Below are positions 32,800 to 45,086 of a stretch of DNA of 64,000 nucleotides, one piece after another. Location: assembly GCA_963682175.1 (NCBI GenBank), contig OY821784.1:28377621-28441620 (forward strand), read 5' to 3'. Made by a program: the position numbers and the translations under genes. Each line of letters starts with the position of its first letter. Position 1 is the first letter of the stretch. Origin of the DNA: Triglochin maritima (Eukaryota > Streptophyta > Magnoliopsida > Alismatales > Juncaginaceae). The notes under the pieces were generated by a model. The model worked only from the letters and a program-made list of their open reading frames with translations. It made no database searches and was not told where the DNA came from.

Positions 32800-32811
32800 T
32801 GGTATCAGAGC
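32800..32811 (+). promoter_or_regulatory. Primer binding site of P interior 1 (initiator-Met tRNA)
   Basis: TGGTATCAGAGC two bases after LTR1. The same site occurs at 36666-36677 after LTR2 and is deleted after LTR3. Confidence 0.92.
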
Positions 32812-32849
32812 CTTGTGAGCTAAATTCATTACTTAATCGTATTTTTAGC

Positions 32850-34508
32850 CTGACTTCTACATCATCTAATCACATAGAAGGATTATGCACAACTCGACCT
32901 CCTTTGCTAAATGGGTTAAATTATGATTTTTGGAAGAATAGGATGAAATTTTTTCCTTATTTCTAATGACCTTAAGTATTGGATGTTTCTCCAAAATCCA
33001 TACACACCCCCAAATGAAGATGAATTAGATTCACTTACAAGACCCAAAATGAAAGAAATCGAAATGAATTCGAAATCATGAACATCTTGTATTGTGGCCT
33101 TAATGAGGGTGAATATAATAGGATTAGGGGTTGTATAAGTGCATATGAAATTTGGCATAGACTACAAATGCATCATGAGGGGGATAGCAAAACTAAGGAA
33201 ACCCGCATTAGTCTCCTCATGCATAAATATGAGATTTTTTCTATGCAAATCGGTGAAAACATAAGCAAAATGAACACTCGCTTCACCGATATCACTAACT
33301 CTCTTTTGGTTCTTGGAAGAAAATTAAATGAAGGAGAGATGACAAGGAAATTGCTCCGGCCGTTAAGCCACGATTGGGAAGATAAGGTGGTCGCAATTGA
33401 AGAAGCACGCGACCTTTCCCAACTCAAAATGGAGGAATTAATTGGAAACTTGATGGCGTATGAACTCCAAATCAACCATTAAAAGGAGAAGGAAGCATCA
33501 AGGAACAAACCCTTCTTGTCATTACATGCAAACATTGACCAACCAAGAAGGAGTGTAGAAGATGAGGACATTGTAGTCCTAGCCAAAGACTTCTTCAAAT
33601 ACCTCAAAAAGGATAAGGGAGAAAAGAATGAAAGAAGAGGTAGAAGAAGTGAGAAAAGACAAAAAGAAAAGGAGAAGGAGGAGAGCGAAAACGAGAGAAG
33701 AGAAGGGGAAAAGAAAAATGAGAAAAGGGAGAGAAGGAGAGAAAAGGAGAAGAGTAAGAGAAAAGAGAAGAGGTTGGAAGCTCACAAGGCTACTTGGGAC
33801 GATTCATCGTCTTCATCATCATCCAAATCAACCGCACCTTCACCAACAAAGCAATATGCACATATGTTCTACATGACAATTCAAGATGAGGGAAGTGAGG
33901 TATCTTCTAAATCTTACTCTAGAAGATCACTTTCATGCTCAACTGAGTCATATTATAGTGATAGCTCAAACTCTAGTGCAAATAACGAAAATTATACACA
34001 TGATGAGCTTCAAAATGCATTTCATGACTTAGTTAAACAATATGAGATCATTTGTGAAAAGAAAAAAAGTGCTAGGAAGCTAATCGAAGATCTCCAAAGT
34101 CAAATTGAAACATGCATGAATGAGAAAAATAAGGTGGTTGCTAGACTTGAATATAATGCATCAAATCTTGATAAATTAAAAGCAACACCTATAGATTGTG
34201 AACAACTAGATCTTCAAGCTTGCAATGTGCAATTAAGAAAAGATTTACAAAGGTTCACACATGGAACTAGGATGCTTAACATGCTATTAGGAAGTCAAAG
34301 ACAATCTTTGCAAAAACATGGTTTAGGATTTAATGCCAAATTGAAAAACCATGCATCTTATACAACATTAAATGGAAAGCACTTAGTTGTAAAGCATACT
34401 TCCTCCAATGTGTGGGCTCCCAAAACCAAAATGGTTTGGGTTCCCAAAGCTAACATTCAAGGACCCAAAGTTGTTTGGGTACCTAAATCTACACTTGTAG
34501 GTGCTTAA
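32850..34508 (+). pseudogene. gag: P Gag, interior 1 (Sirevirus-like, no zinc knuckle)
   Basis: The capsid (UBN2) part begins near a CTG (32850) where family members have ATG (inference) and contains RPPLLNGLNYDFWKNRM. It is broken by a T insertion near 32955 and a further shift near 33075, then is open at 33078-33482 (YNRIRGCISAYEIWHRLQ, ending MEELIGNLMAYELQINH) to a TAA. In the same frame it resumes at 33516-34508: a Lys/Glu/Arg-rich stretch (about 33606-33790) where a zinc knuckle is usual, a Ser run, a coiled-coil region (EIICEKKKSARKLIEDLQSQ on), LLGSQRQSLQKHGLGFN, and an end with repeated VWVPK words. The coiled-coil C-half and LLGSQR motif recall SIRE-type gags. No pol follows. Confidence 0.8.
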
Positions 34509-35160
34509 GGAAGAAATCGGTGATGACCGGGCGAGCCAAAGAGTCAAATTGAAAACCGGTTGCATCACCGAATGACGGGTAGAACCAATTCAAACTTCAA
34601 GTTGGTATAATTTTCTAATCCTCTAAATTTTTCAATCAAATTGGTTCTAGTCTAGATTATATGAACTTAATTGACATATCATTAATCCATTCATTGCAAA
34701 TCTTAAACTGATTCACATCCATAGTTTTAGAGTCAAATTTTCTAAATGGATGTAAAAAGGGGAAATGAAAACATCACATGCTTAATTGTAGTATTTGCTT
34801 GATGTTAATAGGGGAGAAATAGAAATGAACTTAATTGACAAATCATATTCATATCGATAGGGGGAGCTTAATGAATATCATTTTCTTAGAGTAATGAACT
34901 GCAAAATTTAGGGCGAGCAACTTCATTACAAGACATCCACATTGAATTTCAAACGTATAATTTTTGTTATCAATATCATTTTTGATGGATGTCAAAGGGG
35001 GAGAGATAATTAAAGGGGGTAAAATTTGGAATTTGATTTTAATTGAACAAAAACTATGCACATCCATAGGGGGGCATTAATATGCATATTTTACATATAA
35101 AAATTCCATGTATTAAGATATAGTTAAGATATAGGTTGCCATCATCAAAAAGGGGGAGAT
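34509..35160 (+). other. 3' noncoding region of P interior 1 with multiple polypurine tracts
   Basis: No gene. Repeated AGGGGGAG-like tracts occur near 34755, 34808, 34858, 34996, 35015 and 35071, and the last, AAAAAGGGGGAGA (about 35147-35159), abuts LTR2. Multiple polypurine tracts before the 3' LTR are a known Sirevirus trait (from memory), supporting the lineage call. Confidence 0.8.
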
Positions 35161-36663
35161 TGTTGGTTTTTTGGCCTTAATCTTTATTTTGATGATTTAA
35201 TTAACCTAATTTTAATTATGATCATGTAGAGTAGCACACATATTGCATTGCATATATACTTCTTTGTGCTAACTTCTACAGGTGGTCAAGACTCAAGGAA
35301 GAAAGGAAATCAAGTCAAGACATGTAATCAAGCTCATTTTGAAGACATGTATTTTATATTTCTTTGAGTCCTTAGGAACTTGTGTATATTGAGCATACTT
35401 AAGTTAAACTCAACTTAAAAACACACTAGGTTCCATAGAGAACTCACACACGAAATTTCACATAATTTGGACTTCAATAGATCACCCAAACTTAGACCGG
35501 AAAACACTAAACCTGAACCTTAGCAGTCTGCCCACATTCGATCGGCCACAACAGGCCGTTCGGTCGACCGAGTGATCAAGTATCTTGTTTGTGGTTTCAC
35601 TGCCTGGTTTCAGTCGACCGTGCATACACTTTCGGTCGACCGTGTGAACTTATTTTTTCGACTGTTTGTGTTGTCGTATATACCCAATGGTCGTATTCGT
35701 ATTAAACCTGATATACCCCAAATACATTTCATGTATCGGTCGACCGAGGGCCTTTATCGGTCGATCGAATATACGTCTCTTGACAAACCCAAACCTTCTG
35801 TTGGAAATCGGTCGACCGCCAGACCTTGTTTCGGTCGACCGAATAGATAATTGTTTGTCAACCCAGAGTGCCTGGTACAAATCGGTCGACCGAACACCTT
35901 CCTGAGTTCGACCGATCACTTAAGTGTACCTAAGTCGTAGCGTTGGGCGGTCGACCGTTACCTAACCGGTCGACCGAACTTAGTTCAAAACTGCCAAACG
36001 GTCGACCGTGCATCCCGAGTCGGTCGACCGAATTAACTCAGAATTGGGTCCTGCGAGTTTCTGTTTTGTGTATCTTACACCAACTTATACCCAATCAATC
36101 CCAATGGCTCTATTCTCTCTAATGCCTATATAAAGATTTGTAAAACACATTTTAACACAACTCTCCCACCACTACTTGTCCAATACATTAGAGAGAAACC
36201 CAACACACTCAAAGCCTCAAACCTTCCACACTTTAATCACAAATCCAATCTCATTCAAGTGTGCTCAAGTTTAGAGAGTGTGGTCCACTCAAGTTTGTTG
36301 CTATCAAAGTGAAGCAAAGGTTTCGGTGAAAGCCCGAAGCATTCCTCTCGGATTGTGAGAGAAGAAAGTCAAGCTCGCCATGTTGTTCGCGGAGCTTGTT
36401 TTGTAAAAGGCGTTCTCTCCCGGCCCGGAACGGGGAGTGGATAGTGAAGACGCGAGCGGAGCTCGAAGTTTCGAGCGGAGTTTGCAAGAGAGGACGTAGG
36501 CGGTGGCCGAACCTCTGTAAAACCCCCGTGTCCATTGTGGTTTGCATATTCCTTCCCTACTTGCTTGTTTTATTTAAATTCCACTGCGCTTATCTTCGAT
36601 AGTTAAACAAGTGAGTAATTAGGGATAAAAGCGATTAGCATAGCCGACCCGTACGATCCTACA
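35161..36663 (+). repeat. P LTR2
   Basis: 1503 bp, TGTTGG...CCTACA, TATATAAA at 36127-36134. The palindrome array at 35561-36030 holds ten perfect copies. The two lost relative to LTR1 differ by single G-to-A or C-to-T changes. Confidence 0.92.
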
Positions 36664-36715
36664 TTTGGTATCAGAGCCTTGTGAGCTAAATTAATTACTT
36701 AATCGTATTTTTAGC

Positions 36716-38373
36716 CTGACTTCTACATCATCTAATCACATAGAAGGATTATGCACAACTCGACCTCCTTTGCTAAATGGGTTAAATTATGATTTTTGGA
36801 AGAATAGGATGAAATTTTTCCTTATTTCTAATGACCTTAAGTATTGGATGTTTCTCCAAAATCCATACACACCCCCAAATGAAGATGAATTAGATTCACT
36901 TACAAGACCCAAAATGAAAGAAATCGAAATGAATTCGAAATCATGAACATCTTGTATTGTGGCCTTAATGAGGGTGAATATAATAGGATTAGGGGTTGTA
37001 TAAGTGCATATGAAATTTGGCATAGACTACAAATGCATCATGAGGGGGATAGCAAAACTAAGGAAACCCGCATTAGTCTCCTCATGCATAAATATGAGAT
37101 TTTTTCTATGCAAATCGGTGAAAACATAAGCAAAATGAACACTCGCTTCACCGATATCACTAACTCTCTTTTGGTTCTTGGAAGAAAATTAAATGAAGGA
37201 GAGATGACAAGGAAATTGCTCCGGTCGTTAAGCCACGATTGGGAAGATAAGGTGGTCGCAATTGAAGAAGCACGCGACCTTTCCCAACTCAAAATGGAGG
37301 AATTAATTGGAAACTTGATGGCGTATGAACTCCAAATCAACCATTAAAAGGAGAAGGAAGCATCAAGGAACAAACCCTTCTTGTCATTACATGCAAACAT
37401 TGACCAACCAAGAAGGAGTGTAGAAGATGAGGACATTGTAGTCCTAGCCAAAGACTTCTTCAAATACCTCAAAAAGGATAAGGGAGAAAAGAATGAAAGA
37501 AGAGGTAGAAGAAGTGAGAAAAGACAAAAAGAAAAGGAGAAGGAGGAGAGCGAAAATGAGAGAAGAGAAGGGGAAAAGAAAAATGAGAAAAGGGAGAGAA
37601 GGAGAGAAAAGGAGAAGAGTAAGAGAAAAGAGAAGAGGTTGGAAGCTCACAAGGCTACTTGGGACGATTCATCGTCTTCATCATCATCCAAATCAACCGC
37701 ACCTTCACCAACAAAGCAATATGCACATATGTTCTACATGACAATTCAAGATGAGGGAAGTGAGGTATCTTCTAAATCTTACTCTAGAAGATCACTTTCA
37801 TGCTCAACTGAGTCATATTATAGTGATAGCTCAAACTCTAGTGCAAATAACGAAAATTATACACATGATGAGCTTCAAAATGCATTTCATGACTTAGTTA
37901 AACAATATGAGATCATTTGTGAAAAGAAAAAAAGTGCTAGGAAGCTAATCGAAGATCTCCAAAGTCAAATTGAAACATGCATGAATGAGAAAAATAAGGT
38001 GGTTGCTAGACTTGAATATAATGCATCAAATCTTGATAAATTAAAAGCAACACCTATAGATTGTGAACAACTAGATCTTCAAGCTTGCAATGTGCAATTA
38101 AGAAAAGATTTACAAAGGTTCACACATGGAACTAGGATGCTTAACATGCTATTAGGAAGTCAAAGACAATCTTTGCAAAAACATGGTTTAGGATTTAATG
38201 CCAAATTGAAAAACCATGCATCTTATACAACATTAAATGGAAAGCACTTAGTTGTAAAGCATACTTCCTCCAATGTGTGGGCTCCCAAAACCAAAATGGT
38301 TTGAGTTCCCAAAGCTAACATTCAAGGACCCAAAGTTGTTTGGGTACCTAAATCTACACTTGTAGGTGCTTAA
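36716..38373 (+). pseudogene. gag: P Gag, interior 2
   Basis: Near-identical to interior 1. It lacks the T insertion, so the capsid N-terminal part is open further, but it shares the frame break near 36940 and the in-frame TAA at about 37347. Open pieces are 36943-37347 and 37381-38304. The latter ends early because a Trp codon (TGG) in the terminal VWVPK region reads TGA. Shared breaks show they predate the tandem duplication. Confidence 0.82.
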
Positions 38374-39026
38374 GGAAGAAATCGGTGATGACCGGGCGAG
38401 CCAAAGAGTCAAATTGAAAACCGGTTGCATCACCGAATGACGGGTAGAACCAATTCAAACTTCAAGTTGGTATAATTTTCTAATCCTCTAAATTTTTCAA
38501 TCAAATTGGTTCTAGTCTAGATTAAATGAACTTAATTGACATATCATTAATCCATTCATTGCAAATCTTAAACTGATTCACTTCCATAGTTTTAGAGTCA
38601 AATTTTCTAAATGGATGTAAAAAGGGGAAATGAAAACATCACATGCTTAATTGTAGTATTTGCTTGATGTTAATAGGGGAGAAATAGAAATGAACTTAAT
38701 TGACAAATCATATTCATATCGATAGGGGGAGCTTAATGAATATCATTTTCTTAGAGTAATGAACTGCAAAATTTAGGGGGAGCAACTTCATTACAAGACA
38801 TCCACATTGAACTTCAAACGTATAATTTTTGTTATCAATATCATTTTTGATGGATGTCAAAGGGGGAGAGATAATTAAAGGGGGTAAAATTTGGAATTTG
38901 ATTTTAATTGAACAAAAACTATGCTCATCCATAGGGGGAGCATTAATATGCATATTTTACATATAAAAATTCCATGTATCAAGATATAGTTAAGATATAG
39001 GTTGCCATCATCAAAAAAGGGGAGAT
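38374..39026 (+). other. 3' noncoding region of P interior 2 with polypurine tracts
   Basis: Same as after interior 1, with AGGGGGAG tracts near 38723, 38776, 38861 and 38932, and the terminal one before LTR3 at 39014-39025. Confidence 0.8.
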
Positions 39027-40530
39027 TGTTGGTTTTTTGGCCTTAATCTTTGTTTTGATAATTTAATGAACCTAATCTTAATTATGATCATGTAGAGTAG
39101 CACACATATTGCATTGCATATAAACGTCTTTGTGCTAACTTCTAGAGGTGATCAAGACTCAAGGAAGAAAGGAAATCAAGTCAAGACATATAATCTAGCT
39201 CATTTTGAAGACATGTATTTTGTATTTCTTTGAGTCCTTAGGAACTTGTGTATATTGAGCATACTTGAGTTCAAATCAACTTAAAAACACACTAGGTTCC
39301 TTATAGAAGTCACACACGAAATTTCACATAATTTGGACTTCAATAGATAACCCAAACTTACACCGGAAAACACTAAACCTGAACCCTAGCAGTCTGCCCA
39401 CATTCGATCGACTGCAACAGGCCGTTCGGTCGACCGAGTGATCAAGTATCTTGTTTTTGTTTTCACTGCCTGGTTTCGGTCGACCGTACATACACTTTCG
39501 GTCGACCGTGTGAACTTATTTTTTCGACCGTTTGTATTGTCGTATATACCCAACGGTCGTATTCGTATTAAACCAGATATACCCGAAATACATTTCATGT
39601 ATCGGTCGACCGAGGACCTTGATTGGTCAACCGACTATACGTCTCTTGACAAACCCAAACCTTCTGTTGGAAATCGGTCGACCGCCAGACTTTGTTTCGG
39701 TCGACCGAATAGATCATTGTTTGTCAACCCCAGAGTGCCTGGTACAAATCGGTCGACTGAACACCTTCCTGAGTTCGACCGATCACTTAAGTGAACCTAA
39801 GTCATAGCGTTGGGCGGTCAACCGTTACCTAACCGGTCGACCGAACTTAGTTCAAAACTGCCAAACGGTCGATCGTGCATCTCGAGTCGGTCGATCGAAT
39901 TAACTCAGAATTGGGTCCTGCGAGTTTCTGTTTTGTGTATCTTACACCAACTTATACCCAATCAATCCCAACGGCTCTATTCTCTCTAATGCCTATATAA
40001 AGATTTGTAAAACACATTTTAACACAACTCTCCCACCACTACTTGTCCAATATATTAGAGAGAAACCCAACACACTCAAAACCTCAAACCTTCCACACTT
40101 TAATCACAAATCCAATCTCATTCAAGTGTGCTCAAGTTTAGAGAGTGTGGTCCACTCAAATTTGTTGTTGTCAAAGTGAAGCAAAGGTTTCGGTGAAAGC
40201 CCGAAGCATTCCTCTCGGATTGTGAGAGAAGAAAGTCAAGCTCGCCAGGTTGTTCGCGGAGCTTGTTTTGTAAAAGGCATTCTCTCCCAGCCCGGAACGG
40301 GGAGTGGATAGTGAAGATGCGAGCGGGGCTCGAAATGTCGAGAGGAGCTTGCAAGAGAGGACGTAGGCGGTGGCCGAACCTCTGTAAAACCCCCGTGTCC
40401 ATTGTGGTTTGCATATTCCTTCCCTACTTGCTTATTTTATTTAAATTCCGCTGCGCTTATCTTCGATAGTTAAACAAGTGAGTAATTAGGGATAAAAGCG
40501 ATTAGCATAGCCGACCCGTACGATCCTACA
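39027..40530 (+). repeat. P LTR3
   Basis: 1504 bp, TGTTGG...CCTACA, TATATAAA at 39994-40001. Its palindromes (39426-39897) are more eroded, almost always by C/T or G/A changes. It is followed directly by mid-gag sequence with no primer site. Confidence 0.9.
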
Positions 40531-41468
40531 ATGAGGACATTGAAGTCCTAGCAATAGACTTCTTCAAATACCTCAAGAAGGATAAGGGAGAAAAGAATGA
40601 AAGAAGAGGTAGAAGAAGTTAGAGAAGAGAAAAAGAAAAGGAGAAGGAGGAGAGCGAAAATGAGAGAAGAGAAGGGGAGAAGAAAAAGGAGAGAAGAGAG
40701 AGGAGAAGAAAAAAGGAGAAGAGCAAGAGAAGAGAAAGGAAGGAGGAAGCACACAAGGCTACTTGGGATGATTCTTCATCACCATCATCATCATCATCCT
40801 CCTTGCAAAGTAGAAGAGAGGTGGCCCACTCATGCTTCACGGCTATGGAAGATTATCAAAGTGAGGTAGAATCTAACTCTTGTTCTAGTAATTCATGCTC
40901 AACTAAGTCATATTATAGTGATAGCTCACATTCTAGTGTTAATGAAGAAACCTATACACATGATGAGCTTCAAAATGCATTCCATGACTTAGTTAAACAC
41001 TATGAGATCATTTGTGAAAAAAATAAGAAAGCTAGAAAATTAATAAATGATCTCCAAAGTCAAAATGAATCATTCATGCATGAGAAAAATGAGGTGCTTG
41101 CTAAACTTGAAATTAATGCATCAAATCTTGATAAGTTAAATGCAACACCTATAGATGTTGAACAATTTGATCTTCATGCTTGCAATGTGCAATTAAGAAA
41201 AGATCTAGAAAAGTTCACAAAGGGAACTAAGATGCTTAATATGCTATTAGGAAGTCAAAGACAATCATTGCAAAAACATGGTTTAGGATACAATGCAAAA
41301 TTGAAAAACCATGTATCTTATACAACTTTAAATGGAAAGCACTTAGTTGTGAAACATAGTTCTTTAAGTGTGTGGGCTCCCAAAACCAAAATGGTTTGGA
41401 TTGCCAAAGCTAATATTCAAGGACCCCAAGTTGTGTGGGTACCTAAATCTACACTAGTAGATGATTGA
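40531..41468 (+). pseudogene. gag: P Gag, interior 3, 5'-deleted and diverged
   Basis: It starts at the position equivalent to 33560 of interior 1 (ATGAGGACATTG), so primer site and capsid region are missing. The Lys/Glu/Arg-rich part is out of frame, and 40803-41468 is open for 221 residues: Ser-rich start, coiled-coil region, LLGSQRQSLQKHGLGYN and the terminal VWVPKSTLV. It differs from interiors 1 and 2 at many positions, so it belongs to an older element. Confidence 0.8.
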
Positions 41469-42095
41469 GGAAGAAATCGGTGGTGACCGGGTGAGCTTAA
41501 GAGTCGAATTCAAAGCCGGTTGCATCACCGAAGGAAGGATAGAACCAATTCAAGCTTCAAGTGGGTAAAAATTCTTATCCTCTAAATTTTTGGATAAATT
41601 GGTTCTAGATATAGGTTGTTATATGCTTAATTGACATATCATTTATTCATTCATTGCAAATCTTAAATGTTTGAATCACATCCATAGTTTTAGAGCCAAA
41701 TGTTTTCTAAATGGATGTCAAAAGGGGAAATGTAAACATCACATGCTATATAGTAATACTTGCTTGATGTTAATAGGGGAGAAATAAAAATGAACTTAAT
41801 TGAAAAATCATATTCATATTGATAGGGGGAGCTTAATGAATATCATTTTCTTAGCGTAATGAAGTGCAAAATTTAGGGGGAGCAACTTCATTACAAGACA
41901 TCCACATTGAACTTAAATCGTATAATTTTTTGATGGATGTCAAAGGGGGAGAGATAATTAAGGGGGTAACTTGGAATTTGATATAAATTGAACAAAAACT
42001 ATGCACATCCATAGGGGGAGGATTTATATGCATAGTTTACATCTTAAAATTCCATGTATTAAGATATATGTTGCCATCATCAAAAAACGGGAGAT
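41469..42095 (+). other. 3' noncoding region of P interior 3 with polypurine tracts
   Basis: AGGGGGAG tracts near 41823, 41875, 41944 and 42013. The terminal tract before LTR4 is mutated (AAAAAACGGGAGA). Confidence 0.75.
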
Positions 42096-43604
42096 TGTTG
42101 CCTTTTTCGCCTTAATCTATGTTTTGATGATTTAATCAACCTAATCTTAATTATGATCATGTAGAGTAGCACACATGTTGCATTGCATATATATTGCTTT
42201 GTGCTAACCTCTACAGGTGATCAAGACTCAAGGAAGAAAGGAAATCAAGTCAAGACATGTAATCAAGCTCATTTGAAGACATGTTTTTGTATTTCTTTGA
42301 GTCTTTAGGAACTTTGTGTAATGGAGCATACTTGAGCTAAAACTACTCAACCACACACTAGGTTCCCTATAGAAGTCACACACAAAATTTCACATAATTT
42401 GGACTTCAATAGATCACCCAAACTTACACCGGAAAACACTTAACCTGAACCCAAACAGTCTGCCCACATCCGGTCGACCGAAACAGACCGTTCGGTCGAC
42501 CGAGTGATCAATTATTCTGTTAGTGTTTAACTGGCTAAGTTCGGTCGACCGTCCAGATCTTTTCGGTCGACCGAGTCCCAATTATTTTCAAACCGTTTCA
42601 TTTGTCGTATATACCCAATGGTCGTATTCGTATTTAATCAAAAATACCCCAAATACATTTTATGTATCGGTCGACCGAGGACCTTGTTCGGTCGACCGAA
42701 CTTCTGTCTCTTGACAAACTCAAATCTCCTGTTGGAATTCAGTCGACCGTGGACCTTGTTTCGGTTGACCGAATAGAACCTTGTTTGTCAACCCCAAAGT
42801 GCCTGGTGTGAATCGATCGACCGAACCCTATTCGGTGTTCGACCGATCACTTAAGTGTACCTGAGTCTTAGCGTTGGATGGTCGACCGTTCCTTAACCGG
42901 TCGACCGATCTGAGTTCCAAATTGCCAAACGGTCGATTGAACTGCCCGATCTGGTCGACCGAATTAACTCAGATTTGGGTCCTGCTCGTTTCTGTTTTGT
43001 GTATCTTACACCAACATTTACCCAATCAACCCCAACGGCTATATTCTCTCTAATGCGTATAAATAGAGTTGTAAAACACATTTTAACACAACTCTCCCAC
43101 TACTACTTGTCCAATACATTAGAGAGAAACTCCCAAGCTCAAATTTCCCCAATCCTACACACCAAGCTTACATTTCCACACCTTAGCATCAATTCCACAT
43201 CCTAAGCTAAGTGTGCTCAAGTTAGAGACTGTGTTCCACTCAAGTTTTCGTTTGTAAAAGAAGCAAGGACTTCGGTGAAAGCCCGAAGTGTTCCTCTCGG
43301 AATGTGAGAGAAGAAAGTCAAGCTCACGAGGGTGTTCGTGGAGCTTCTTTTGTAAAAGGCATTTTCTCCCGGCCCGGAACGGGGAGTGGATAGTGAAGAC
43401 GCGTGTGGAGCTCGAAGTGTCGAGCAAAGCTTGCAAGAGAGGACGTAGGCGGTGGCCGAACCTCTGTAAAAATCCTCGTGTTCCATTGTGGTTTGCTTTA
43501 CTTGCTTGTTTATTTTAAATTCCGTTGTGCACATCTTTGATCGCTTAAACAAGTAGGTAATTAGTTTAAAAGTGATTAGTATTAGAGACCCTCACGATCC
43601 TACA
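42096..43604 (+). repeat. P LTR4 (older type)
   Basis: 1509 bp, TGTTGCC...CCTACA, with the palindrome array at 42471-42961. Its sequence is diverged from LTR1-3 and closer to LTR5 (47590). The right flank ACTTG resumes the chromovirus LTR. Confidence 0.9.
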
Positions 43605-43896
43605 ACTTGTACATGTGCAGGTGGGACGCGGTTGGCGGCTGAAGGTGACTTGGGCTTGGGACGTGTAGACTGGATCAGTTGAGCTCACTTGTCATGTATT
43701 TTCCTGCTCCTTTTATTAGCCATATAGTAGGAGTTCAGATATCTTTGTATTTTCTTCCGTACTTTACTCAGACCTTATCACTTGGATGTATTTGTATTGA
43801 GGCCTCAACTTGATGGTATTTAGTTAATGTCCCTTTTTCGGTTGGTTTTAATCTATATTGACTGTTGCGTCCCAAGTGCGTATTAGGGGCGTTACA
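43605..43896 (+). repeat. 5' LTR of the chromovirus, second part
   Basis: It matches 52033-52325. The segment equivalent to about 51004-52032 (about 1.03 kb) is missing at the P array's left junction. It ends GGGGCGTTACA. Confidence 0.88.
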
Positions 43897-43899
43897 ACT

Positions 43900-43911
43900 T
43901 GGTATCAGAGC
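43900..43911 (+). promoter_or_regulatory. Primer binding site of the chromovirus (initiator-Met tRNA)
   Basis: TGGTATCAGAGC, three bases after the LTR end at 43896. Confidence 0.9.
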
Positions 43912-44006
43912 TCAGGACAATCTATTCGCGTACAACCCAAGTTAGGACCTTTTAGCGTTGTCCCATTAGTCTTATAAGTGTGTTATTGTTTTGTTTTGGT
44001 GGGCGA

Positions 44007-45086
44007 ATGTCGCCCCGTCGAGGTATCTGAGCAAGGCGTGTCGACTCCTCTACAACCAGTTCCCAGGAGGAGGACAACCGAGTGATTCGAGACCACCTTG
44101 AGCGTTTATGCAAGTTTATGGAGCAGCACGCATGAGGACCAAGTTTGAGGACGGGGGCGACGTTCTTGACCGTTTATGCATCAACACCCACTGACTTTCG
44201 TTGAAGGAAAAGACCTAGAGGCAATAGGTAATTGAATTGTGAAGATACATCAGATATTTAAGGCGATTGCTTGTCTGTCTTAGTGCTAGTTGGGACTGAC
44301 CACCTACCTTTTTCATTGGGCTAGCAATCAGTTGGTGGAGGACAAACACAGTAGTTGTCTTTGGAGGATAGATCGTGATTGGTTGGGGAGGAATTCAGGA
44401 AGAAGTATTTCCTACAACATGTTCATAATCGTTTGTGGCGTGAGTGTCTGGTACTTCAGCAATGGAGATCTGAACCTGAATTAGTATGTTTACCAGTTTT
44501 GCTCTCGAGGGAGGTATTGTTTGGAGAATTACATTACGCCTGAGCATAGGGTAATGAAATTCACTGAGGGACTTCAACATCCTCTCTGCCATATGGTGCT
44601 GCCCTGGATATTGGAGGACACACATTGTCGTGCGTTGACCTTTGATGCTTGGTATCGTAGACACATTCAGGAGAGGGAGGTGGTTGCGAGGTGGTGGTCA
44701 TTGTGTCAAAAGTAAGCACATGAGTATTTTTGGCAATCACCCTTAGAAGAAACAGAGGTCAGTTGAGGGGAATGCTAGTGAAATTGTGGACATTGTCGCT
44801 GCTCACACCCGGGACGAGGGTGCAGTATGGTGACTGGCGGATGCTTGGAGTGTGGATAGTTGGGTCACAGGGCACGTGACTGGCTGAGCATAAGGTAGCA
44901 ATCGGTGGTAGTTGCAGTGGCCGCATTGGTAGTGGCGGAGCAGCAAGGTCCTGCTTCACCTGTGGCAAGTTGGGACATCAGGTACGTGACAGCATGGCAT
45001 GGAGACCGGGTACCGGAGGTCCCAAGTCTACAATTCGGCCATTGGGGATTGTGGGACGTGATTTCTCCTCACGGTTGGAGGATTTT
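44007..45086 (+). pseudogene. gag: Gypsy Gag, heavily decayed
   Basis: It begins with an ATG (MSPRRG) 96 bp after the primer site and is interrupted by many stops and shifts. Recognisable pieces are the DHLERLCKFMEQH start, a middle resembling the retrotransposon-gag capsid region (near 44290-44700) and a zinc knuckle CFTCGKLGHQVRDS near 44950, whose last Cys is Ser. It is cut at 45086 by the solo LTR. Confidence 0.65.

Larger units (their letters stand above)
31305..43604 (+). mobile_element. Tandem array of gag-only copia family P: four LTRs, three interiors
   Basis: The order is LTR1 (31305-32797, first ~14 bp missing), interior 1, LTR2 (35161-36663), interior 2, LTR3 (39027-40530), interior 3 (5'-deleted), LTR4 (42096-43604). 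LTR1-interior 1 and LTR2-interior 2 are near identical with a period of about 3.87 kb, the pattern left by unequal recombination between LTRs. LTR4 and interior 3 are clearly older. LTR3 joins interior 3 in the middle of gag (40531), as expected if a younger P element inserted into an older one. None has protease, integrase or RT. Confidence 0.88.

Noticed and set aside
33579..33785. Leu/Phe/Ser-rich minus-strand frames, which look like membrane proteins
   Set aside because: They are the complement of the Lys/Glu/Arg-rich gag tract (polypurine strand) and are shadows of it.
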